Made by a program: the position numbers and the translations under genes. 64,000 bases of DNA from Devosia sp. ZB163 (GTDB lineage: Bacteria; Pseudomonadota; Alphaproteobacteria; Rhizobiales; Devosiaceae): NCBI RefSeq assembly GCF_028613635.1, contig NZ_JAQRMY010000005.1, positions 124,001-188,000 of the forward strand. The letters are read 5' to 3'. Positions within the stretch are counted from its first letter, which is position 1; every line of letters begins with the position of its first letter. Of this stretch, positions 44,077 through 51,700 are shown piece by piece. The notes beneath the pieces were generated by a model that was not told the DNA's origin, did no database searches, and saw nothing but the letters and a program-made list of their open reading frames with translations.

Positions 44077-44969
44077 TTACTGGCCTTCACGAGCAGGCGC
44101 CCGAGGCCTTCGCTCAACGCGTCATAAATGGCACGAATACGGCGGCTGGTGAACAGCTCGCGGTGAGTGGTCAGCCATACCTCAAGGGATGGCGGGCTGA
44201 GGCCAGGCAGCAAGCGCACCATGCCCGGCGTCGCGTCGACGAGAATCGACTGGGCGAAGCCGATGCCGATGCCTGCCTTGGCCAGCTCCCACATGTTGGT
44301 CTGGCTGTCGGTACGCACGGCGAAGTCGTTTCTACCCAGCTCGAAGCCCATTCGCCGCGCGGCGGTGATCAACAGCTCCGAGCGGTCGAAGCCGATGAGG
44401 TCATGGTTGCGTAAGTCCTCGGGCGAGGCCGGTCGGCCGCGCCGCGCCAGGTAACGCTCATGGGCGCAGGCGACGATGGGGATCTCGCCGAGCTTTTTTG
44501 CGACGAGGTCGAGCTGGGTCGGCCGGAACATCCGCACGGCGATATCGGCCTCGCGCAGGAGGAGGTTCTCGACGGAATCGGAGGGCACCAGTTCGAGGGC
44601 TACCTGCGGGAAGGCCTGCCGGAGGTCGTAGAGCAGGGGCGGCAGCACGTAGTGGCACATGGCCGTGCTCGAGGTCAGGCGCACCGAACCGGTGAGCGCG
44701 GCGCTTGCGCCTTCCGCGAGCAGGGTTGCCTCGGCGAGCGAGGTCTGGGCCGCTTGCACAGGCTCGTAGAGCTTGAGCGCCGTCTCGGTGGGCTTGAGAC
44801 CGGCAAGCGTCCTCTCGAACAGGCTCATGCCGAGCGATTGCTCGAGCGCCTCGATGTGGCGGCCCAGCGTGGGCTGGCTGAGCCCGAGGGCGCGGGCCGC
44901 CGCGGACAGCGAGCCATGCTGGACGACGGCGCCGAAGCTGCGCCAGTGAGACCAGTCGGGTTGAGCCAT
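44073..44969 (-). CDS. LysR-family transcriptional regulator
   Basis: A 298-residue regulator. The DNA-binding domain (about 8-66) reads GSLSAAARALGLSQPTLGRH and IEALEQSLGMSLFERT. The effector domain follows, with VRLTSSTAMCHYVLPPLL. It resembles the LysR group that regulates divergent oxidoreductases. The epimerase-like gene starts 107 bases away in the opposite direction, and an ATAC-N6-GTAT inverted repeat lies between them. It is translationally coupled to the HIG1 gene. Confidence 0.93.
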   Translation of the reverse strand: MAQPDWSHWRSFGAVVQHGSLSAAARALGLSQPTLGRHIEALEQSLGMSLFERTLAGLKPTETALKLYEPVQAAQTSLAEATLLAEGASAALTGSVRLTSSTAMCHYVLPPLLYDLRQAFPQVALELVPSDSVENLLLREADIAVRMFRPTQLDLVAKKLGEIPIVACAHERYLARRGRPASPEDLRNHDLIGFDRSELLITAARRMGFELGRNDFAVRTDSQTNMWELAKAGIGIGFAQSILVDATPGMVRLLPGLSPPSLEVWLTTHRELFTSRRIRAIYDALSEGLGRLLVKASK

Positions 44970-44983
44970 TGCCGGTTCCTTCT

Positions 44984-44997
44984 ATACGTTTCTGTAT
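44984..44997. promoter_or_regulatory. Candidate LysR operator
   Basis: ATAC-GTTTCT-GTAT is a 14-base inverted repeat 14 bases before the LysR start and about 80 before the divergent epimerase-like gene. It fits the T-N11-A style of LysR boxes. Confidence 0.4.
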
Positions 44998-45076
44998 GGC
45001 ATAAGTTCTAGTTTGTCCAATTTCTAAACGCTGTCGTTGTGCCTACCTTATGCTCACGAGTACGGGAGAACGGCAA

Positions 45077-46027
45077 ATGAGTACGCAGCAGGTCATCATC
45101 CTCGGGATCAACGGCCATATCGGCCACAACGCCGCCAAGGCCTTCGTCGCGGCCGGATGGGACGTTACCGGCTACGGCCGGTCGAACAGGCACCCGATCG
45201 AGGGCGTGCGGTTCGTCAAGGGCGATGCGGACGACGTCGAGGCGTTGCGCGCGGCGATCGGCGAGATCGACGTGGTGGTCAACGCGCTGAACCTGCCTTA
45301 CCACCAGTGGGATAACGGCCGGATGGAGGCGCAGGCTGAGCGCGTGCTCGCCGCACTGGGCAAGAGCGGCAAGACCATGCTGTTCCCGGGCAACATCTAC
45401 AACTATGCGGCGACAGATCGTGTCGTGACGCCGGACCTGCCGCAGCACCCGCAGACACCGCGCGGTGCTATCCGCGTGCAGGTCGAGAAGGTGTTCTCGG
45501 CTGCGGCGCAGCGTGGCGACATCCAGCTCATCATCCTGCGCGCCGGTGACTTCTACGGCCCCAACAACACGTTCGACTGGTTCGATCTCGCCATGCTGAG
45601 CGAGGCCGGGAAGGGCAAGCTGAAGCTCATGGGCGCCCGCGGAATCGGCCATGCGTGGGCCTATCTCCCCGACCTGGGGCGGGCCTTCGAGAAGCTCGCC
45701 TGGCATCGCAAGGAACTGGGTGCCTCGGAGAATTTCCATTTCGCCGGGCACTACGTGACACCCGAGGACCTGGAGACGGCAATCGTTGCCGCTGCGCCGG
45801 TGCGGCTCAAGGTCTCGATGTTCCCGCGCTGGATCTTCGGCGCCATTGGGTTGGTCAATCCGATGATGCGGGAGGTCGGCAAGATGGCCTACCTCTGGGA
45901 GAATCCGATGGAGCTCAGGGATCCCCGCCTCGACGCCATCCTCGGGCCGGGCTTCGCCACGCCGTTCGATGCGGCCATCAAGGCAACGGTGGTGCCGTTC
46001 TTTGCCGCAGAGCGGAAGGCGGCCTAG
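45077..46027 (+). CDS. NAD(P)-dependent epimerase/dehydratase-like protein
   Basis: A 316-residue Rossmann-fold protein of the extended/atypical SDR group. The cofactor loop is VIILGINGHIGHNAAKAF (G-x-x-G-x-x-G form). VVVNALNLPYHQWDNGRM and FPGNIYNYAATDRVV follow; the usual Y-x3-K is not obvious, as in NmrA/isoflavone-reductase-like members. LRAGDFYGPNNTFDWFDL is shared with epimerases. ATG 45077 follows GGGAG by eight bases. The divergent LysR gene is its likely regulator. Substrate unknown. Confidence 0.87.
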   Translation: MSTQQVIILGINGHIGHNAAKAFVAAGWDVTGYGRSNRHPIEGVRFVKGDADDVEALRAAIGEIDVVVNALNLPYHQWDNGRMEAQAERVLAALGKSGKTMLFPGNIYNYAATDRVVTPDLPQHPQTPRGAIRVQVEKVFSAAAQRGDIQLIILRAGDFYGPNNTFDWFDLAMLSEAGKGKLKLMGARGIGHAWAYLPDLGRAFEKLAWHRKELGASENFHFAGHYVTPEDLETAIVAAAPVRLKVSMFPRWIFGAIGLVNPMMREVGKMAYLWENPMELRDPRLDAILGPGFATPFDAAIKATVVPFFAAERKAA

Positions 46028-46869
46028 AACCCCAGTTTCTGCCTTACCTCTTCCGGCGTCACGCCGGATTCGCGAAGGCTCCTCAGGGATGGGGAGCCTT
46101 TCGATTTCGACAGCTTCTTGCCCTCGCCGTCGAGGATCAGTTTGTGGAAGGTGTAGATCGGGGAGCCGAGGCCAAGCAGCATCTGGAGCAGCACGTGGAT
46201 GTCGGTCGATGGCTCCATATCGCGGCCGCGTGTCACGTGGGTGACGCCCTGCGCATCGTCATCGATCACCACGCTCAGGTGGTAGCTCGTAGGGGTGCCC
46301 TTGCGCTGGATCACCACGTCGCCCCAGATCTGGGGGCGGGCGTAGCGGATCTGCGACCGGTCGGTCGGGGTTGGACCAGCGACCGAGAAGGTCAGGAGGC
46401 CTGTGAGCTCCAGCGCCTCTTCGGTCCGCAGGCGCCACTGGACCTCCTCGCCGGCGGCAAGGCGGTATTCGATCTGGGCGGGGGTAAGGTGCCGGCAGGT
46501 GCCGGCATAAAGAGGAGCGCCGTCGGGATCCGTGCCGCTCGCGGCGGCCGCAACTTCGCTGCGCGAACAGAAGCAGGGGTAGAGCAGGCCGCGCTGCTTC
46601 AGCCGATCGGCATGCGCTGCATAGATGTCGAAGCGCTCCGACTGTCGCCAGACCGGCTCCTCCCAGTCGAGGCCGAGCCAGCGCAGGTCCTCGAAGATCG
46701 CTTCGGTGAATTCCGGCTTGCTTCGTTGCGGGTCGGTGTCCTCGATGCGCAGCAGGAACCGGCCATGCATCGCCGCGGCCCATTGCGCGGTATATAGCGC
46801 GGAATAGGCATGCCCCATATGGAGGTAGCCATTGGGGCTCGGGGCGAAGCGAAGGACGGGTCTGGGCAT
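46024..46869 (-). CDS. gluQ: Glutamyl-Q tRNA(Asp) synthetase
   Basis: A truncated glutamyl-tRNA synthetase paralogue that attaches glutamate to queuosine in the tRNA-Asp anticodon loop. The 281 residues retain the catalytic domain: the HIGH motif appears as HMGHA in RFAPSPNGYLHMGHAYSAL, and the KMSKS motif as KLSKSKG. The zinc-site elements CFCSRSEV and YAGTCRHL are present. The anticodon-binding domain is missing, as normal for GluQ. It shares CTAG with the convergent epimerase gene and is divergent from the glycosylase gene. Confidence 0.95.
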   Translation of the reverse strand: MPRPVLRFAPSPNGYLHMGHAYSALYTAQWAAAMHGRFLLRIEDTDPQRSKPEFTEAIFEDLRWLGLDWEEPVWRQSERFDIYAAHADRLKQRGLLYPCFCSRSEVAAAASGTDPDGAPLYAGTCRHLTPAQIEYRLAAGEEVQWRLRTEEALELTGLLTFSVAGPTPTDRSQIRYARPQIWGDVVIQRKGTPTSYHLSVVIDDDAQGVTHVTRGRDMEPSTDIHVLLQMLLGLGSPIYTFHKLILDGEGKKLSKSKGSPSLRSLRESGVTPEEVRQKLGF

Positions 46870-46902
46870 TGCCGCCGAGAGCTAACACGCAAGGGACATG
46901 AT

Positions 46903-47547
46903 TTGACAGACCGCCTCGATTCCCCAGAAACGCTTGCCCGGCATCTCGAGGTGCTGGTCGGGCTGGACCCGCGGCTCGGCGACGTCGCGGCGCGCGCCGG
47001 CAGCTTCGACATTCGCCGCTCGCCGGGAGGGTTCGAGGGATTGGCGCGCATCGTTACGGGCCAGCAGGTCTCGACCGCCAGCGCCGATGCGATCTGGTCG
47101 CGCTTCGCGCTGCTGCCCGGTGCGCTCGATCCGGCGGGCTATCTCGAACTGAGCGAAGAGCAGGTGCGTGGTGCGGGACAATCGGGCGGGAAGTACCGGG
47201 CCCTCAGGGGCATCGCCGAAGCGGTGGTCGGCGGACAGTTCGACTTTGCGCCGCTCGCGGACCTGCCGGCGGAAGAGGCCATCGCCGCGATGACGCGGCT
47301 CAAGGGCGTCGGGCCCTGGACGGCGGAGATCTACCTCATGTTCTCTGCCGCGCATCCCGACATCTTCCCGGCCGGGGACGTGGCATTGCAGCGGGCGGCC
47401 CAATGGGCGTTCGGGCTTGACGACAAGCCGCCGGTCAAGGACTTGATCGACATGGCCCGACGGTGGTCGCCACATCGCTCGACGGCGGCGCTGCTGCTGT
47501 GGCGCTACTATCGCGCGGTGCGCAACAAGGAAGGACTCTCGATCTGA
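46903..47547 (+). CDS. DNA-3-methyladenine glycosylase II (AlkA type)
   Basis: Base-excision repair of alkylated purines. The 214 residues form an HhH-GPD glycosylase: GFEGLARIVTGQQVSTASAD opens the helical core. The helix-hairpin-helix is LKGVGPWTAEIYLM, and the catalytic Asp lies in FPAGDVALQRA. The N-terminal AlkA beta domain is absent, as in compact bacterial forms. The TTG at 46903 follows AGGGA by six bases; the frame is open upstream into the gluQ region. The stop overlaps the next gene's start (TGATG). Confidence 0.92.
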   Translation: MTDRLDSPETLARHLEVLVGLDPRLGDVAARAGSFDIRRSPGGFEGLARIVTGQQVSTASADAIWSRFALLPGALDPAGYLELSEEQVRGAGQSGGKYRALRGIAEAVVGGQFDFAPLADLPAEEAIAAMTRLKGVGPWTAEIYLMFSAAHPDIFPAGDVALQRAAQWAFGLDDKPPVKDLIDMARRWSPHRSTAALLLWRYYRAVRNKEGLSI

Positions 47548-48191
47548 TGGTGAAGCTCAACGGGCCGATGCTGCCGCCAAAGAGCGGCGGGACCGCCAAG
47601 CAGATCGTGGTGTTGCTCCACGGCTATGGCGCCGACGGCACCGACCTCATCGGGCTCGGACAGCATTGGGGTGAGGTGTTGCCCGATGCCCTGTTCGTCT
47701 CGCCGAACGCGCCGACGCCCTGTGCCGGCAACCCGTTCGGCTTCGAGTGGTTTCCGCTGCAGGTCGATCGCATTGCTGGCCGGATCGAGGGCGCCAAGGC
47801 GGCGGCCCCGGTGATCGTCGAGTTCCTCGAGGACCTCTGGCGGCAGACCGGGGTGACAGCCGCTGACACCTATCTCATCGGTTTCTCGCAGGGCGCTATG
47901 ATGGCGCTCCACGTGGGCACCGCGCTGCCCCACGCGCTGCGTGGCATCGTCTCGTTCTCTGGCGCGTTCGTTCCAGCCGACGACTTCCCCGTCGACAGCA
48001 AACCGCCGGTGGCGCTGATCCATGGCGACCTCGATCAGGTCGTCGATCCCCGGCTCAGCAAGCAGGCGGCAGATGATCTGCTCGCCGCCGGCTACGATGT
48101 GACGCTCCATATCTCGAACGGTACGGCTCACGGCATCGCGCCTGACGGGCTCGATTTCGCGACATCCTTCCTCGTTTCTCAGAACAACTGA
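47547..48191 (+). CDS. Carboxylesterase/phospholipase (alpha/beta hydrolase, YpfH/Est type)
   Basis: A 214-residue serine hydrolase. The oxyanion region is LLHGYGADGTDLIGL, and the nucleophile Ser lies in GFSQGAMMAL. Asp (IHGDLDQVVD) and His (NGTAHGIAPDG) complete the triad. FGFEWFPLQ is typical of the small carboxylesterase/acyl-protein-thioesterase family. It is translationally coupled to the glycosylase gene by a one-base overlap. Physiological substrate unknown. Confidence 0.93.
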   Translation: MVKLNGPMLPPKSGGTAKQIVVLLHGYGADGTDLIGLGQHWGEVLPDALFVSPNAPTPCAGNPFGFEWFPLQVDRIAGRIEGAKAAAPVIVEFLEDLWRQTGVTAADTYLIGFSQGAMMALHVGTALPHALRGIVSFSGAFVPADDFPVDSKPPVALIHGDLDQVVDPRLSKQAADDLLAAGYDVTLHISNGTAHGIAPDGLDFATSFLVSQNN

Positions 48192-48286
48192 AACGACTTA
48201 TCGAATCGCGCTTCACAGTCGCGTCACATCAGGCATAGATTATTGCCGATCATGACTTGCCGCGATTCCCGTTCCGGGGGCGACAA

Positions 48287-48844
48287 GTGACAGTACATGC
48301 GTCGCTTGAGAGTTGCCCCGCTCTGGTGCTGAACGCCGACTACCGTCCGCTCAGCTATTACCCATTGTCGCTTTGGTCCTGGCAGGATGCCATCAAGGCA
48401 ATCTTCCTCGACCGGGTGAACGTGGTCTCCAATTATGACCGGGTGATCAAGTCGCCCAGCTTCGAGATGTTCCTGCCCAGCGTGGTTTCGCTGAAGGACT
48501 ACGTGCGCCCGGCGCGTCATCCGGCCTTCACCCGCTTCAACGTCTTCCTGCGCGACAAATTCCAGTGCCAGTACTGTGGCGCGCGCGACGACCTGACGTT
48601 CGATCACGTCCTGCCGCGGTCCAAGGGCGGGCGTACGACGTGGGAGAACGTCGTCACCGCCTGCGCGCCGTGCAACCTCAGGAAGGCCAACCGGCTGCCG
48701 CGCGAGATCCACATGTATCCGATGCAGGAGCCGTTCCAGCCGAGCGTGAATGACCTGCACAACAATGGCCGGGCGTTCCCGCCCAACCACCTGCACCAGA
48801 GCTGGCTCGACTACCTCTACTGGGATATCGAGCTCGAGCCCTAG
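48287..48844 (+). CDS. HNH endonuclease
   Basis: A 185-residue protein with an HNH core: RFNVFLRDKFQCQYCGARD, then LTFDHVLPRSKGG and NVVTACAPCNLRKANR. The two C-x2-C pairs (CQYC, CAPC) bind structural zinc; His in FDHVLPRS is the catalytic residue. The N-terminus (LVLNADYRPLSYYPLSLWSW) is conserved in chromosomal HNH proteins found across alphaproteobacteria, whose role is unclear and may be repair-related. GTG 48287 was chosen as start. It shares CTAG with dsbB. Confidence 0.91.
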   Translation: MTVHASLESCPALVLNADYRPLSYYPLSLWSWQDAIKAIFLDRVNVVSNYDRVIKSPSFEMFLPSVVSLKDYVRPARHPAFTRFNVFLRDKFQCQYCGARDDLTFDHVLPRSKGGRTTWENVVTACAPCNLRKANRLPREIHMYPMQEPFQPSVNDLHNNGRAFPPNHLHQSWLDYLYWDIELEP

Positions 48845-49374
48845 GCAGCCTTGCGTCCGCGCAGCACTGTGGCCGCGAGCAGCATCGCCACGATGGCAAT
48901 CGAGATCAGCGCATTGTAGCCGGCCAGCGACAGGCCGAGGAAACGGAACTGCACGGCGTCGCACGGGATGACGCGCGTGGCGTTGATGTTGTTGAGGTCG
49001 TTGAAGTTGACCGTCACGCCCGTGCCCGTGCAGGCCGTCGGGCCGGGCCACCAGTGCCATTCGACGCCGGAATGGTAGCCGGCCAGCCAAGTCGACCAGA
49101 CGAAGGTGGCTATGGCGATCGCCATGGCGACATACCACACGATGCGCGGCAGGCGGTTCCAGAAGATGAGGATGAGCGCCAGCACCGGCAGGCCCAGGTA
49201 GTAAGGCAAGCGCTGCTCGAGGCAGAGTTCGCAGGGCACGAGACCGCCGATCAACTGCGATCCCCAGGCGCCGGCGATAGTAGCGAGGCCGAGGACGAAG
49301 GAAATCGCGGTCAGGAGCCGCGGACGATCGGCAGTGATGGACAAGGGTGACGCTCCAGTCGTTGCGCCGGCCAT
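48841..49374 (-). CDS. dsbB: Disulfide bond formation protein B
   Basis: Inner-membrane quinone reductase that reoxidises DsbA. About 177 residues with four helices. The first redox pair is Cys48/Cys51 (LVPCELC); the second is Cys115 (PTACTG) and Cys138 (RVIPCDAVQF), in the periplasmic loop. The Gln after the first pair (CLEQRLPYY) is typical. An alternative TTG start at 49344 has GGAG eight bases upstream and would remove ten polar residues. It ends on CTAG shared with the HNH gene. Confidence 0.93.
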   Translation of the reverse strand: MAGATTGASPLSITADRPRLLTAISFVLGLATIAGAWGSQLIGGLVPCELCLEQRLPYYLGLPVLALILIFWNRLPRIVWYVAMAIAIATFVWSTWLAGYHSGVEWHWWPGPTACTGTGVTVNFNDLNNINATRVIPCDAVQFRFLGLSLAGYNALISIAIVAMLLAATVLRGRKAA

Positions 49375-49422
49375 ATTCTCGGGCGCGTCCGCCCTGTCAA
49401 CTTACCGCCGATAACGAGATTG

Positions 49423-50292
49423 TCACTCGCCCGGGCCCTTGAGGCCGAGCATCGCCATCACTGCGCGGGCATTGTCGGGCGCGTGTTCCTTGTCGGTCGA
49501 GACAAAGAAGGCGAAGACGTCGCGGGGTGGCGGAGCCGCCTCGGGACCGGTGACGTACGTACCATCGGCGACGGCCGAGCCTTCGGCCCAGGCCTTGAGC
49601 CAGCCGGTGCGGGCGTCGCGCTCATCGGTCGAGTAGCTCTCCCTGCCCGGTGCCCCCTGGAGGCGGGCATAGGAGAAGTCGGCGGTCTGGTCGATGTGGG
49701 GCCAGTCGGCGGTGTCGGCGACGACGAGCGCGACGTTGTAGCGCCGGAGTTGGGCGATGAAGCGCTCGTCGGCAAAGCTCTTGTGGCGCACCTCGATGGC
49801 GTGGCGGACACGGCCGATGCCGGTCGCATCGAGATAGGGTGGGTTCTTGGCATAGTCGGTCTTGCCGGCCAACGTGGTGAGTTCGTCGGGCGTCTGAGGC
49901 AACAGCGCGAGGAAGTCCTCCATGCGCGCAGGGTCATAGCTCGAGTTGCCGGGCAGCTGCCAGCAGAAGGGCCCGAGCTTGCGGCCGAGCGCCATGACGC
50001 CCGAGGCGAAGAAATTGGCGAGAGGGATCTCGACATCCTTCAGCCGCTTGATGTGGGTTACGAGCTGGTGGCCCTTCACCGTGAAGACGAAGTCGTCGGG
50101 GGTCTGGCTGGCCCAGTTCTCGAAGCTCGTGGCCTTCTGGTGCGAGTAGAAGGTGGCGTTGATCTCGATATTGCCGAGCTGCGCGCTCGCGTAGGCGAGC
50201 TCCTCTCTCTGCTTCAGTCCGTCGGGATAGAAGTTCTTGCGCCAGGGTTCGAAGACCCAGCCGGCCGTGCCCAGCCTGATCGTGCCTGCCAT
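49423..50292 (-). CDS. DUF72 family protein
   Basis: A 289-residue TIM-barrel-like protein of the YecE/DUF72 family. It begins IRLGTAGWVFEPWRKNFYPDG; INATFYSHQKATSFENWASQ and the block FTVKGHQLVTHIKRL follow, then LGPFCWQLPGNSSYDPA and HAIEVRHKSF. The fold is related to AP-endonuclease-type barrels, but the function is unknown. It is downstream of the 50-residue membrane protein gene on the same strand, with a strong terminator between them. Confidence 0.9.
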   Translation of the reverse strand: MAGTIRLGTAGWVFEPWRKNFYPDGLKQREELAYASAQLGNIEINATFYSHQKATSFENWASQTPDDFVFTVKGHQLVTHIKRLKDVEIPLANFFASGVMALGRKLGPFCWQLPGNSSYDPARMEDFLALLPQTPDELTTLAGKTDYAKNPPYLDATGIGRVRHAIEVRHKSFADERFIAQLRRYNVALVVADTADWPHIDQTADFSYARLQGAPGRESYSTDERDARTGWLKAWAEGSAVADGTYVTGPEAAPPPRDVFAFFVSTDKEHAPDNARAVMAMLGLKGPGE

Positions 50293-50379
50293 CCGTCACT
50301 CCTCGCTCTCGATCAGCCCAAGCCTCGGTGCCCGGATCAACCGGTTCCGCAGGTGCATATACTGAACGAAAAGAGGAAG

Positions 50380-50409
50380 GCGTGCCAACGCCTTGAGGCG
50401 TTGGCACGC
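50380..50409 (-). terminator. Perfect 13-bp terminator hairpin
   Basis: GCGTGCCAACGCC and GGCGTTGGCACGC pair perfectly around a TTGA loop. Read on the minus strand it is followed by CTTCCTCTTTT. It lies 10 bases past the stop of the 50-residue protein and upstream of the DUF72 gene. Confidence 0.8.
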
Positions 50410-50419
50410 TGGTTGTCAG

Positions 50420-50572
50420 TCAGGCGTTGGCCGCGCGAAGCAGGAAGAGGCTGAAGATCAGGGCGCTTCTCACGCCCCACTCGATCTCCTGGATGCCCTC
50501 CGCCATTCCGGCGTCGATTGACCACCGTATGACGACCAGTGCCAGCAAAACCACAAATGCAGCCCGAATCAT
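50420..50572 (-). CDS. 50-residue membrane microprotein
   Basis: The frame MIRAAFVVLLALVVIRWSID (residues 1-20) continues to a second hydrophobic part, ALIFSLFLLRAANA, at the C-terminus. A charged middle (EGIQEIEWGVR) separates two short membrane segments. GGGGGAC lies five bases before the ATG, and the gene ends ten bases before a perfect terminator hairpin. I know no family for it. Its promoter would lie in the low-GC region to the right. Confidence 0.55.
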   Translation of the reverse strand: MIRAAFVVLLALVVIRWSIDAGMAEGIQEIEWGVRSALIFSLFLLRAANA

Positions 50573-51184
50573 CTTGTCCCCCAGTCACGCAAGTACAACA
50601 AGGACTTAGATCGGGCGAAATTACACAGATGTACTTAATTCGTGGTGCGATTTCGCACTTTGACTAGCCCTGTCTGCTTCTCCGGCCGACATTGATATGA
50701 ACATCAGGGTTGATTTTGTGGTGCAAGTTCGGATTTTTGTGGTGTTGAATAGTGTGAATAAGGTGGATTCCGTACGATTGTTTTGAATCGATCAATATAT
50801 CGACGTATCAACTGGTTGTGTCGTAGACGTGCGCTTGCGTACCAACAATTTTGGCAAGTTGTCGTCATGTTTTTGTCAAGATGTCGGTGTGAGGCTTTCC
50901 GTGCCAGGCCGGATCCCAACCGAGCCCCAAACCGAAGTGGGGATCCGAATGACCTCTAGAGGACCCCGGCCTTCCGCGACCGAAGGCTGGGGTCTTTGGC
51001 ATTGTGGCGCTGCTGCAGATACTCCGTCTGAGGCGCTGCCGATTGCCGGGCGAAGTATTGCCTCCGCAAATCGAAGAAAAAGAGCCGCGACTTCTTCGGG
51101 CGCGCTTCTGCGTTTCCTAACCCGGGCCGGGCATCGTCCAGCTGGGGTTCGCTAAGGGGGCCCCCGCGAGCCGGAGTTCCTTCG
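50573..51184. other. Long low-GC non-coding region with repeats and hairpins
   Basis: No convincing gene. From about 50590 to 50890 the sequence is clearly richer in A and T than its surroundings. It holds GTGCGA-TT-TCGCAC (50645-50658) and two direct copies of GATTTT(T)GTGGTG (50712-50723 and 50732-50744) spaced about two helical turns. GGATCCC...GGGATCC (50912-50948 region) and a terminator-like hairpin at 50962-50996 follow. It may carry divergent promoters for the microprotein and an untranslated RNA ending near 51000. Confidence 0.5.
50962..50999 (+). terminator. Intrinsic terminator with no evident upstream gene
   Basis: GACCCCGGCCTTC and GAAGGCTGGGGTC form a 13-bp stem with one G-T wobble and a 7-base loop, followed by TTT. 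No coding region ends before it, so it may end a small RNA. Confidence 0.6.
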
Positions 51185-51517
51185 ATGAGCATGGTACGAC
51201 ACGCTGCCTTGGCATTGCTTGTCACAGGCACGCTGCCAGCCGCTGGACACGCGCTAGCGCAGACCGCTTCTGGAGCCTTTCCGCTGATCGTGAGCTGCTC
51301 GGATGCCGGGACCGATCGCTTCTTTTACCTATCGACTCTCAGGCCGGATGGAACGGCGGTCTACCTCTCGCCGGACAACATTGCCGCGACGATCACCCCG
51401 AGCGGCGCTGCGAGCAGGATCCAGACGGAAGGCAACGGCACCTGCACCGACAAGACAGTCGACCAGCTGCGCGCCGATGGCCAGATCTATGACGCAGTGC
51501 AAGGCGGCCGGCGGTAA
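51185..51517 (+). CDS. Exported hypothetical protein
   Basis: A 110-residue protein, unrecognised. The signal peptide is MSMVRHAALALLVTGTLPAA with cleavage probably after HALA. The mature protein (about 85 residues) has two Cys (IVSCSDAGTD, GNGTCTDKTV) that could form a disulfide, and FYLSTLRPDGTAVYLSPD between them. GGAG lies about eight bases before the ATG. It sits alone between a non-coding region and the DUF2092 gene. Confidence 0.7.
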   Translation: MSMVRHAALALLVTGTLPAAGHALAQTASGAFPLIVSCSDAGTDRFFYLSTLRPDGTAVYLSPDNIAATITPSGAASRIQTEGNGTCTDKTVDQLRADGQIYDAVQGGRR

Positions 51518-51700
51518 GCTTGTCGACGTCGCCCCGGCGTCGTTCACAAGCGTACGAACGCTGCCGTTAGTTGATTGAAACACTTCTCGAAATCGTCCGA
51601 GCGAATTCTCCGTTTCATCAGCCCTCTCCAGCTAGACCAGCAGGGTCCAAATTGACTGCGCTGTCCGGGGTTCCCGGCCGCGCCAATCCGGAGTGACCCG

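Noticed and set aside
50704-51155. Two short open frames (minus 50704-50919, plus 50829-51155) in the low-GC gap
   Set aside because: No ribosome-binding site, odd composition, and the plus frame runs through a terminator-like hairpin.
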